Source of the DNA: Bradyrhizobium murdochi
GTDB lineage: Bacteria; Pseudomonadota; Alphaproteobacteria; Rhizobiales; Xanthobacteraceae
Direction of reading: 5' to 3'
Length of the DNA: 64,000 bases
Assembly: GCF_000472965.1 (NCBI RefSeq)
Contig: NZ_AXAU01000002.1
Location: forward strand, 186,001 to 250,000
In this document: one piece after another, positions 1-7,578 of the stretch
Layout of the letters: the number at the start of each line of letters is the position of its first letter
Numbering within the stretch: position 1 is the first letter of the stretch
Notes under the pieces: generated by a model
Database searches by the model: none
The model's input: only the letters and a program-made list of their open reading frames with translations
What the model was told of the DNA's origin: nothing
Made by a program: the position numbers and the translations under genes

Positions 1-1
1 A

Positions 2-202
2 GTCGACACCCGCGCCCGCGAATTCAAGAAGAGCCGTGCCGAGGTTGAGGCGGAGCGCGACAGCAAGGTGCCGCTGCGCCAGAAAATGGGCACCGGCTGG
101 GACGTCGCCAACGCCGCGCTGTTTCTTGCGTCGGATGAAGCGAGTTTTGTCACCGGCGTGACATTGCCGGTCGACGGCGGCGCGAGTGTCAGGCGGGGAT
201 AA
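2..202 (+). CDS. SDR family oxidoreductase, C-terminal end (5' truncated by window)
   Basis: An open frame enters from the left edge and stops at TAA 200-202, giving the last 66 residues. The tail has the usual end of a classical short-chain dehydrogenase: a segment read as [19 protein letters not shown], followed by the TLPVDGG motif that closes the Rossmann fold in FabG-like enzymes. The catalytic part lies outside the window, so the substrate cannot be guessed. A palindromic repeat follows directly downstream and may help end transcription. Confidence 0.85.
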   Translation, partial: VDTRAREFKKSRAEVEAERDSKVPLRQKMGTGWDVANAALFLASDEASFVTGVTLPVDGGASVRRG

Positions 203-213
203 TCGCGTGAATC

Positions 214-300
214 GTAGGATGGGCAAAGGAGCGTAAGCGACATGCCCACCATTCCCCCGGCACAAAAGATGGTGGGCACGCTGCGCTTTGCCCACCCTAC
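214..300. repeat. Intergenic palindromic repeat (type 1)
   Basis: Two imperfect arms of about 32 bp, starting GTAGGATGGGCAAAG on the left and ending CTTTGCCCACCCTAC on the right, are inverted copies that can fold into a long hairpin. Repeats of this GTGGGCAAAG kind are widespread between genes in Bradyrhizobium; that family assignment is from memory. The 372-bp gap 203-574 holds this element and nothing else I can support. Confidence 0.75.
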
Positions 301-574
301 GCAGCCAATCGCCGGCACGTTTACCTTTGGTTAGTAACTTTCTCTTAAGGCTTCCGGCGATTGGGCGGTCTTTTTACCGCCCGTGCTCACGCGACCTGCG
401 CCAGCGTCATTTGTTTTTGGCCCACGCGCGTGATTCGACAACATCGACCAGTTCCAATGACACGATGATGTGACAGCGCATCGCCGCTTGTCGAAATCCC
501 GTCTCGTTGCGGTCGCACGAATTTCATGTGCGCTCGCTATGAGGCGCCACAAGAATTGTGGAAGCCGAGGCACC

Positions 575-799
575 ATGAACGAAGAATTCGACTACGACCT
601 GACGCCGTCCCAGTGGGAAACGTTGAAGGCATTGCGCAACCCGGCATCACGGCTGCCGCGCATGAGCCGCACCACGATCGACGGCCTGATCGCGCTCGAA
701 CTCGCCGTGATGCACGGCGACGCACCCGCCATCACGGCAAAGGGACGCAAGGTGCTGATTCGCGGCTCGTCGCTGCTGCTACAGGATCTGGCGGCGTGA
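575..799 (+). CDS. Small hypothetical protein (74 aa)
   Basis: The frame gives an acidic start (MNEEFDYDLTPSQWETLKAL) followed by a basic middle and a C-terminal helix. It has good codon use and no recognisable domain. The ATG at 575 is preferred: the same frame stays open upstream to 470, but the extra 35 residues look like random translation of intergenic DNA. The segment SQWETLKALRNPASRLPRMSRTTIDGLIALELA reads like a small helical, possibly winged-helix-like fold with a Trp near the start, but this is only an impression. Neighbours give no clue to function. Confidence 0.55.
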   Translation: MNEEFDYDLTPSQWETLKALRNPASRLPRMSRTTIDGLIALELAVMHGDAPAITAKGRKVLIRGSSLLLQDLAA

Positions 800-853
800 T
801 TGCCGCAGTGTGATCAGAACAGGTACAATTGCAGCCGCGCGGAAGCTGCGCTC

Positions 854-980
854 CCTCTCCCGCTTGCGGGGGAGGGCTGGGGTGGGGGTGTCGCCGCGAG
901 TCACGCTGTTCGTGTGGAGAGAGCCCCCACCGGGATCACATCTGACGATGTGATCCGACCTCCCCCGCAAGCGGGAGAGG
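854..980. repeat. Intergenic inverted repeat (type 2) with perfect 22-bp arms
   Basis: Arms at 854-875 and 959-980 are perfect reverse complements. They are built around CTCCCGCTTGCGGG on the left and CCCGCAAGCGGGAG on the right, with about 83 bp between them. The element fills most of the gap between the small hypothetical gene and the convergent cupin gene and could act as a two-way terminator. Elements of this look are common in rhizobial genomes (from memory). Confidence 0.75.
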
Positions 981-1026
981 TGGCAGTCCCCGCGTGGCTT
1001 ATTCATCCACACGTCATCTAACGACC

Positions 1027-1410
1027 TCACGCCGGCCTCTTCTCCTCCGTCACCGGAGAGGTGATCACCAGAAAAACCAAGTCGACCAGCCCCGAGTTCG
1101 AGATCGCGTGTTCGACGCCGGGCGGTAGGAAGATGACGTCGTGCTTGCGCACCACGTGATTTTTTCCTGCAATCTCCATCAGCCCCTCGCCTTCGAGCAC
1201 GTGATAGATCTGCTCCTGCACAAGGTGCTTGTGGCGCGCGACATGGGCCATCGGCTGGTACATCGAGATGCGATAGTCGATGTGGCGGGAGCCCGCGGTC
1301 TCCGGCATCACCAGCGGTTTTGACAGCGCGCCGCCAAAGTGATTGGGGAATTCGCGCCACGGCACTTCGGCGATGTTGCGGATGAAGGCGCCGTTGTTTT
1401 CTGGAGCCAT
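1027..1410 (-). CDS. Cupin domain protein
   Basis: A 127-residue single-domain cupin. Cupin motif 1 is visible as RHKHLVQEQIYHVLEGEG, which supplies the His and Glu metal ligands. Motif 2 is visible as FLPPGVEHAISN with its His. Such small cupins bind a divalent metal and act as isomerases, dioxygenases or ligand sensors, and the substrate cannot be told here. The start ATG at 1410 is preceded by a strong AAAGGAGG site. It is the last gene of a tight minus-strand operon, 18 bp after the SDR gene and downstream of a ThDP-dependent enzyme, so it probably works in the same small-molecule breakdown pathway. Confidence 0.85.
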   Translation of the reverse strand: MAPENNGAFIRNIAEVPWREFPNHFGGALSKPLVMPETAGSRHIDYRISMYQPMAHVARHKHLVQEQIYHVLEGEGLMEIAGKNHVVRKHDVIFLPPGVEHAISNSGLVDLVFLVITSPVTEEKRPA

Positions 1411-1428
1411 GATTGCCTCCTTTGCCGG

Positions 1429-2133
1429 TCAGATCACTAGCGCCCCGCCATCGATATAGACGATCGATCCCGTCGCAAAACCGTTCGCCATGAAGCTCAG
1501 GATTTGCCGCGCGATGTCCTCAGCCGCACCAACGCGCCCGACCGGCAGCGCCGCCGCCGTCTTCGCCAGCATGTCGCGCCGCGCCTCTTCCGGCATCGCA
1601 GCGCGGATCGGGGTGTCGATCACGCCCGGCGAGACCGCATTGACGCGCACCGGCGCCAATTCCAGCGCCAGCGCCCTCGCCAGTGACTCCAGCGCGCCGT
1701 TGGCGGCGCTGATGATTGCCGAGTTCGGCCGCGGACGGACGCTGAGAAAACCCGAGACCAGGGTCAGCGAGCCGCCGGCGCGGATTTCGGCCTCGCGCGC
1801 GACCCGCCATGCACCCCAGAACTTGCCTTCCATCGTGGCGCGAACATCCTCCATCGCTACCGTCTTGAACGGGCCGGTGCGAAGCTGCGCCGCCGTCACC
1901 ACGACGTGATCGACCGGGCCGCAACGGCGAAACAGCTTTGCCACGCTGTCGTCGCTGGTGACGTCGGCGGGAATCGCGATGGCGTTCAGCTTCTCCGCCA
2001 CCTGGTCGAGCTTTTTGACATTGCGGGACGCAATGATGACGTCGGCGCCCTCGCGCTTCGCCATCTCCGCGGTCGACAAGCCGATGCCGGAGGAACCACC
2101 GACGACGACGACTTTCTTGCCTGCCAGCAGCAT
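1429..2133 (-). CDS. Atypical SDR protein lacking the Tyr/Lys catalytic pair
   Basis: A 234-residue SDR. The cofactor-binding glycine motif is present near the N terminus (VVGGSSGIG, residues about 11-19), as are the typical VNAVSPGVIDTP segment and the end YIDGGALVI. At the active site, where most SDRs have YxxxK, this protein reads IISAANGAL: Tyr is replaced by Ile and Lys by Asn. The NAG motif after beta-4 reads TAAQ. It may therefore bind a nucleotide without being a standard dehydrogenase, or use other residues. A GAGGAAAT ribosome site precedes ATG 2133. It lies 20 bp after the ThDP-enzyme gene and 18 bp before the cupin gene. Confidence 0.85.
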   Translation of the reverse strand: MLLAGKKVVVVGGSSGIGLSTAEMAKREGADVIIASRNVKKLDQVAEKLNAIAIPADVTSDDSVAKLFRRCGPVDHVVVTAAQLRTGPFKTVAMEDVRATMEGKFWGAWRVAREAEIRAGGSLTLVSGFLSVRPRPNSAIISAANGALESLARALALELAPVRVNAVSPGVIDTPIRAAMPEEARRDMLAKTAAALPVGRVGAAEDIARQILSFMANGFATGSIVYIDGGALVI

Positions 2134-2153
2134 GTGATTTCCTCGAAGTGAGA

Positions 2154-3953
2154 TCAGGCGGGCTGATAGCGCGTGCCGATGCCGGCCTTGCTCTGCCCGA
2201 GCCCAGGCAATTCCCAGACGCCCGCACCGACCGGATTGATGTCGGCGGCGATATCGACGTCGATCAGATACGGCTTGTTGGCGGCGATGCCTTTGCGGAT
2301 GGCCTCGCCGAGATCGCCGGCGCGATCGACCCGCACGCCCTCGACGCCGCAGGAACGCGCCATCGCGGCGAAATCCGGATTGTAGCGCTCGCCGGTGTTG
2401 GGATCGTGGAAATCGGTCGCAAGCTCGCGGCCGCCGAGATAGCCGCGCTGCAGCCCGCGGATCGAGGCGTAGGCGTAATTGTTCCAGACCACCCAGACCA
2501 CGGGCAGATTATATTCCACCGCCGTCCCCAGCACATTGGCGTGCATGAAGAACGCGCCGTCGCCGCACACCGAGACGCAGGCACGGTCGGGAGCGGCAAA
2601 CTTCGCGCCCATCACGCCGGCAACGCCAAAGCCCATCGGGCCAAATCCCATCGAGCCGATCAGCGAATCCGGCCGACGCGGCTTGCAGAAGCCGAGCAGC
2701 CAGTTGTGATGCACGCCGATGTCGCTGACGAGGACGGCATCCTCCGGCAGCGCCTTGTCGATTTCTAGCGCGGCCCGCTGCGGATTGATCGGCGTGGTGT
2801 CGTCGGAAAAGCCGGGAGCGACGAACTTGTCCCACTCTTTCCGATAGCCATCGATCTGCGAAAGCCACTTCTTGCGCGCGTCCAGCTTCTTTGCGAGATC
2901 GGCGCGGCGATCGAGTTCGGCATGAACCTGCCGCAGGAAGGTGCGCACGTCGGCCATCAGGCCGAGCGCGACCGGATAGTTGCGGCCGATCTCCTCGGGA
3001 TCGATGTCGACATGGATCAGCCGCGTCGGCGGGATCGTGAAGGAATAGCCCGGGATCCATGAGCTCGAGGTGCGATCGTCGAACCGCATGCCCATTGCCA
3101 GCAGTACGTCGGCCTGACGCGTTGCATGGTTGGCCTGGTAGTGCCCCGCGCGCGCAACGAGGCCCAGCGCCAGCGGATGGTTGCAGTCGATCGCGCCGAG
3201 GCCGCTGGCGGAAGCCGCGACCGGAATCTGCAGCCGCTCGGCGAGCCGCAGCAGTTCCTCCGCCGCGCCGCCATAGCGCACGCCCTGGCCAACAATGATC
3301 GTCGGCCGCTCGGCGCCGAGCAGCATGTCGACGGCTTTCACCACGCCCTCCGGATCGGCGCCGCAGCGGCTCGATATGTTGGCATTCCACTCGATCGCAT
3401 TCGGCGCCTCCTCGGCCGCCGATTCCATGAACACGTCGAACGGCACGTCGAGCACGACAGGCCCGGGGCGGCCCGTCGTCATGGTCTTCCAGGCCTGCCG
3501 GACCGCCAGCGGCACCATCTCGCCGCGCGTCGGCTGGAACACCTTCTTGCAGATCGTGCGCACGGTGGACGGAAAATCGGCCTGATGATGCCGGTACATC
3601 TCCTGGAAGGCGCCGCGGTTGAACTGGCTGGTCGGCACGTTGCCGGTCACCGCCAGGAACGGCACGGAATCGAGAAAGGCGTTGGCCAGCGAGATCGGCA
3701 GGTTCGCCGAACCGGGCCCGCAGGAGGTAAACGTCGCCGTCGGCCGGCCCGAGACGCGGTAGTAAACGTCGGCCATGAAGCCGGCGACGCTCTCGTGATG
3801 CACCGAGATCGTCTTGATATCGTGGGAACGCTCGTACAGCGCGTCGATGAACTGGATGTTGCCGTGGCCACACAGGCCGAACACCTGCGGCACCTTTTCC
3901 TGGATCAGATAGTCGACGATGACCTGGGCGCCGTTGAGCATGTTACGCGACAT
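2154..3953 (-). CDS. Thiamine-diphosphate-dependent enzyme, acetolactate synthase-like
   Basis: 599 residues with the three-part layout of the acetolactate synthase/benzoylformate decarboxylase family. An N-terminal pyrimidine-binding domain carries the conserved Glu in VHHESVAGFMAD. A central Rossmann-like domain follows (about 195-345), then a C-terminal diphosphate-binding domain with GDG in VCGDGAFFM and the closing NN of VVWVVWNN. It is the first gene of a three-gene minus-strand operon with the SDR and the cupin. There is no small regulatory subunit gene nearby and it sits next to an IclR regulator and a Liv transporter. A catabolic carboligase or decarboxylase role is therefore more likely than branched-chain synthesis. 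The substrate is unknown. Confidence 0.85.
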   Translation of the reverse strand: MSRNMLNGAQVIVDYLIQEKVPQVFGLCGHGNIQFIDALYERSHDIKTISVHHESVAGFMADVYYRVSGRPTATFTSCGPGSANLPISLANAFLDSVPFLAVTGNVPTSQFNRGAFQEMYRHHQADFPSTVRTICKKVFQPTRGEMVPLAVRQAWKTMTTGRPGPVVLDVPFDVFMESAAEEAPNAIEWNANISSRCGADPEGVVKAVDMLLGAERPTIIVGQGVRYGGAAEELLRLAERLQIPVAASASGLGAIDCNHPLALGLVARAGHYQANHATRQADVLLAMGMRFDDRTSSSWIPGYSFTIPPTRLIHVDIDPEEIGRNYPVALGLMADVRTFLRQVHAELDRRADLAKKLDARKKWLSQIDGYRKEWDKFVAPGFSDDTTPINPQRAALEIDKALPEDAVLVSDIGVHHNWLLGFCKPRRPDSLIGSMGFGPMGFGVAGVMGAKFAAPDRACVSVCGDGAFFMHANVLGTAVEYNLPVVWVVWNNYAYASIRGLQRGYLGGRELATDFHDPNTGERYNPDFAAMARSCGVEGVRVDRAGDLGEAIRKGIAANKPYLIDVDIAADINPVGAGVWELPGLGQSKAGIGTRYQPA

Positions 3954-4139
3954 CGATTCACTCTCTCCCTGCGCCCTCAGCGGCCTCTGCGTCTTGGATA
4001 TGCGCGGCTGGCGACCGGGCAGAACCTATTTCTCATAATACTGTACGTCAATTGCTATTGTGGTATAGTGGCGCGACGCAGTTGCCGGGCGAGGACGGCC
4101 TGAATAGAGTTCGCCTCGCCCACTTGGAGAAATGATTCT
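3954..4139. promoter_or_regulatory. Divergent promoter region between ThDP operon and IclR gene
   Basis: A 186-bp gap between two divergent starts. It contains an AT-rich stretch at about 4030-4070, unusual for this GC-rich DNA, with TATAGT-like hexamers. This is a reasonable place for both promoters and an IclR-type operator. I could not define a clear palindrome. Confidence 0.35.
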
Positions 4140-5033
4140 GTGAAGCCGCGCACCAAGCCGAAGACGAGCGATAAGCAGGCACCTCCTCGCAAGGTCTCGA
4201 TCGCAAGGCTGATGCCGTCGAGCGAGCCCAACATCGACGACGAAGCCGAGGAGCGCGCGCGCGGCGGCGTGCAGTCGCTCGGGCGCGCGTTTTCGATCCT
4301 GGAAGAAGTCGCGCGCCACCGCGAAGGCATTGGACTAGCTGATCTCAGCAAGCTGGTGGGCCTGCACAACTCCACCACCTTCCACCTCGCCAAGACGCTG
4401 GTCTCGCTCGGCTATCTCCGGCAGGAGCGCGATTCCAAGCGCTACCGCGTCGGCCGGCCGCTGTTTGCGCTGGCGGCAAGCGCGCTCGACGAAATCGAGA
4501 TGGTCAATCTGGCGACGCCGATTTTGGAAGAGCTGTCGCGGGAGACCGGCGAAAGCGGTCATTTTGCCGTGCGAATGGGCGATGCCGTGGTCGTAATTGC
4601 CCGCACCAGTGGGGCCGGTGCGTTTCAATTGGCCGACCGCGTCGGCGTGGTGCGGCCGGCGCACTGCACGGCGCTCGGCAAGATCATGCTGGCCTCGCTC
4701 CGCCCCGATCAGTTGAAACGCTTCCTCGAACGCGTCGAGCTGAAACCCTCGACGAAAAAATCGATCACCGATCCCGCCGTGCTGATGCGCGAGATCGCCG
4801 AAATCCGCCGCAGCGCGATCGCCTTCGATGACGGCGAATACAACGCCGAAGTCCGCTGCGTTGCGGTGCCGGTGTATCATTTCACCGGCGAAGTGATCGG
4901 CGCACTCGGCATCTCCGGCCCGATCTGGCGCATGACCGACGAGGTAGTGCAGAGCCGCGCCAAGCTGGTGCAATCGGCCGCCAGCCGACTGTCGATCGAA
5001 TTCGGCGCACGAGGTGTGGCGAAATCCTCCTGA
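4140..5033 (+). CDS. IclR family transcriptional regulator
   Basis: 297 residues. After a basic N-terminal extension of about 45 residues comes the winged helix (SLGRAFSILEEVARHREGIGLADLSKLVGLHNSTTFHLAKTL region) and then the IclR effector-binding domain, with the conserved HCTALGKIMLA segment and the closing GALGISGP. The start is GTG at 4140, with TTGGAGA a short distance upstream. It is divergent from the ThDP/SDR/cupin operon and lies upstream of a Liv-type transporter in the same direction. It most likely controls one or both in response to a small organic acid. Confidence 0.9.
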   Translation: MKPRTKPKTSDKQAPPRKVSIARLMPSSEPNIDDEAEERARGGVQSLGRAFSILEEVARHREGIGLADLSKLVGLHNSTTFHLAKTLVSLGYLRQERDSKRYRVGRPLFALAASALDEIEMVNLATPILEELSRETGESGHFAVRMGDAVVVIARTSGAGAFQLADRVGVVRPAHCTALGKIMLASLRPDQLKRFLERVELKPSTKKSITDPAVLMREIAEIRRSAIAFDDGEYNAEVRCVAVPVYHFTGEVIGALGISGPIWRMTDEVVQSRAKLVQSAASRLSIEFGARGVAKSS

Positions 5034-5210
5034 TCCGATCGATCTAAATCCTCTCCGAACGGGCAGAACGCGACTGCGACGCATTTGGCGTTGACAGCCG
5101 ACACCGCGTCCGGAAATATCCTACAATAATAAAAGAACGTCTCTCACATTGTCGCATGAGCGGGAATCGGAGGGAGAACGTCAGGGCGAACTCTCGGGAG
5201 GAGATCAGTC

Positions 5211-6455
5211 ATGACCCGCTTTAGCCGACGCGCGCTGTTGAAGGCCGGCGCCGCTTTTGCCGGCGTATCCGCTATCGGATCTCCTGCCATCGTCCGTGCA
5301 CAGGCCGCGCGGATCAAAATCGGCCATCTTGTGCCGCTGACCGGTTTCCTCGGCGCGATCGGCAGCTACGCCCAGCTAGGGGTGAAGATGGCGGCGGAGG
5401 AGATCAACGCGTCCGGCGGCATCATGGGCAAACAGATCGACCTGATGTCGGAAGACTCCGTCAACCCCGCCACCGCCTCGACCAAGGCGCAGCGCATGAT
5501 CGAGCAGGACGGCGCCGTGCTCTTGTTCGGCGAAATCTCATCCGCCTCGTCGCTGACCATCATGCAGGTCGCCGAACGCAACAAGAAGGTGTTCTTCTCG
5601 ACCGGCGCGCGCTCGGACGCGCTGCGCGGCAAGGATTGCAACCGCTACTCCTTCCATTGCGACATTCCCAACACGGTGATGGTCAACGCCGTCGGCACCG
5701 CGCTCAAGCAGAAGGGCATGGTGAAGGGCAAGAAGTTCGTCACGCTGACGGCGGACTACATTTTCGGCCACGACCTCTTGAAAGCGGCGAAGGCCTTCTT
5801 CAGCGCCAACGACGCTACCCTGATCGGCGACGAGCTGATCGCGACCGACGTTACCGATTTCAGCCCGTATCTCCTGAAGGTGCGGCAGGCCAAGCCCGAT
5901 GTCGTCTGCTGCAACCTCGCCGGCAACCAGGTCACCAACCTCGTCAAGCAGTATGCCGAGTTCGGCTTCCCCTATCCCCTCGTCGGCTTCAACCTCAACA
6001 CCGGCGACGCCTGGGCGATGGGCGAAGGCAATCTTTCCGGCACCTGGCCGACAGTCTGGTATCACACGCTCGACAATCCGGCGTCCAAGACCTTCGTCGA
6101 GGCCTTCAGCAAGAAATACGGCAAGCCGCCGGAGAACCATGCCTGGATCGAATACATCACGCTGAAAATGATCGCGCAGGCGATCACCGAGACCAAGTCG
6201 ACCGAGAGCGACGCGCTGATCGGCTATTTCGAGAAGCAGACGCAGTTCGACATCATGAAGTCGCGCAAGGCGTATTTCCGATCCTGGGACCATCAGCTCG
6301 TCCAGGAGGCCTACCCGTTCACGGTGAAGCCGAAGGCTGAGATGAAGGACAAGTGGGACATGCTGGTGCTCGGCGAAGCCGTGCCGGCCGCGGGCGCCGA
6401 CCTTGAAACGATCTACCCGATGAAGACGCAAAATCCCTGCAACATGAAGGCATAG
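5211..6455 (+). CDS. ABC transporter substrate-binding protein, branched-chain amino acid type
   Basis: 414 residues of the periplasmic Leu/Ile/Val-binding-like family (Peripla_BP_6). A twin-arginine signal is visible (TRFSRRALLKAGAAFAG, cleavage likely after VRAQA at about residue 31). The mature part begins with the typical IKIGHLVPLTGFLG. A strong GGGAGGAG site (5196-5203) stands before ATG 5211. The permease and ATPase genes follow 247 bp downstream after a palindromic repeat, so together they form a complete importer. Related proteins carry amides, aromatic acids or urea as well as amino acids, so the ligand is open. Its neighbours suggest the substrate of the ThDP operon. Confidence 0.9.
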   Translation: MTRFSRRALLKAGAAFAGVSAIGSPAIVRAQAARIKIGHLVPLTGFLGAIGSYAQLGVKMAAEEINASGGIMGKQIDLMSEDSVNPATASTKAQRMIEQDGAVLLFGEISSASSLTIMQVAERNKKVFFSTGARSDALRGKDCNRYSFHCDIPNTVMVNAVGTALKQKGMVKGKKFVTLTADYIFGHDLLKAAKAFFSANDATLIGDELIATDVTDFSPYLLKVRQAKPDVVCCNLAGNQVTNLVKQYAEFGFPYPLVGFNLNTGDAWAMGEGNLSGTWPTVWYHTLDNPASKTFVEAFSKKYGKPPENHAWIEYITLKMIAQAITETKSTESDALIGYFEKQTQFDIMKSRKAYFRSWDHQLVQEAYPFTVKPKAEMKDKWDMLVLGEAVPAAGADLETIYPMKTQNPCNMKA

Positions 6456-6473
6456 AGCATGATCCGACGTCAT

Positions 6474-6583
6474 AAACCCTCATGGTGAGGAGCGCGAAGC
6501 GCGTCTCGAACCATGAGGCCCCGTCTGTGGCCTACATCCTTCGAGACGCCCGCTTCTCGCGGGCTCCTCAGGATGAGGGGTTT
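6474..6583. repeat. Intergenic palindromic repeat (type 3)
   Basis: Two arms of about 47-55 bp are imperfect inverted copies. The left arm starts AAACCCTCATGGTGAGGAGC and the right arm ends CTCCTCAGGATGAGGGGTTT. The element resembles REP-like hairpins that are very common in Bradyrhizobium (from memory). It separates the binding-protein gene from the permease gene and may lower expression of the membrane parts relative to the binding protein. Confidence 0.75.
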
Positions 6584-6702
6584 GAGCAGTTGTGACGCAA
6601 TAGAAGCCCGATACGGGTAGGCACACTGGCGCTAACGGCGCCGGCAGACTACAGCCGGCGCCGTCTCTTTTTCGAGGTGCGTTTTAAGGTCGCGGATCGC
6701 AG

Positions 6703-7578
6703 ATGCAGTTCGGTTTTCTGCTGGAGCAGGTGGTGAATGGCCTGGTGCTCGGAGGCTATTACCTCCTGATTGCGCTTGGGCTGTCGCTGATCTTCAGCGT
6801 CGGCGGCATCGTCAATCTCGCGCATGGCGCGTTCTATGCACTCGGCGCCTACATCTCCGTCGAAATCACGAAGTATCTCGGCTTCGGCTCGGCCGTGGTG
6901 CTGTCGCCGGCCGCCGTAGCGCTGCTCGGCATTCTCTTCGAGCGTTTCATCCTGCGAAGGTTCTACGACGCCGATCCGATCTTGAGCCTATTGGTGACGT
7001 TCGCCCTCGCCATGGTGACCGAACAGGCGATCCGTATTATCTGGGGCGCGCCGCCGATCTCGGCCGCGATCCCGCAGGCGCTTCGCGGCTCGGTGTTCAT
7101 CGGCGATTTCCTGTTCTCACGCTATCGCTTGCTTATCCTCGCCGTCGTCGCTGCAGTCCTGCTCGGTGTCTGGCTGCTGCTGCACAAGACGTCGTTCGGC
7201 CGCGTAGTACGCGCGGGCATCCAGCGGCCGGACATGGTCGCCGCACTCGGCATTCGCTTGCAGCCCTACATGACCGCGATCGTCATGCTGGGCGTCGGCA
7301 TGGCCGCGCTCGGTGGCGCCTTCTTTGCACCGATCACGATCGTGCATCCGGCGATGGGTGCTGAGATCATCACCGTCGCCTTTGTCGTCGTCGTGATCGG
7401 CGGCCTCGGCAGCTTCTGGGGCGTCGTAATCGCGGCACTGCTCGTCGGTGTCGTCAGGGGCATCACCATCCACTTCGCGCCGGCTGCCGGTGAAGCCTCG
7501 ATCTATGTGCTGATGTTCCTGGTGCTCATGGTGCGGCCGCGCGGGCTGCTCGGCGAACGTATCGAGAAGTTCGAATGA
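6703..7578 (+). CDS. livH: Branched-chain-type ABC transporter permease LivH
   Basis: 291 residues, almost wholly hydrophobic with about eight membrane segments. It carries the LivH family start (GLVLGGYYLLIALGLSLIFS) and the conserved NLAHGAFYALGAY segment. It forms the inner-membrane channel together with the LivM part of the next gene. The stop overlaps the next start by 4 bp (ATGA), so translation is coupled. Confidence 0.93.
   Translation: MQFGFLLEQVVNGLVLGGYYLLIALGLSLIFSVGGIVNLAHGAFYALGAYISVEITKYLGFGSAVVLSPAAVALLGILFERFILRRFYDADPILSLLVTFALAMVTEQAIRIIWGAPPISAAIPQALRGSVFIGDFLFSRYRLLILAVVAAVLLGVWLLLHKTSFGRVVRAGIQRPDMVAALGIRLQPYMTAIVMLGVGMAALGGAFFAPITIVHPAMGAEIITVAFVVVVIGGLGSFWGVVIAALLVGVVRGITIHFAPAAGEASIYVLMFLVLMVRPRGLLGERIEKFE

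Noticed and set aside
3126..4103. 325-codon plus-strand frame
   Set aside because: Antisense of the ThDP-dependent enzyme gene and running into the promoter gap; His/Arg-rich shadow.
5091..5127. TTGACA followed by AAATAT or TACAAT before the Liv binding-protein gene, as a sigma-70 promoter
   Set aside because: TTGACA is a perfect -35 box, but AAATAT at 17 bp spacing is a poor -10 and TACAAT is 25 bp away; not strong enough to list.
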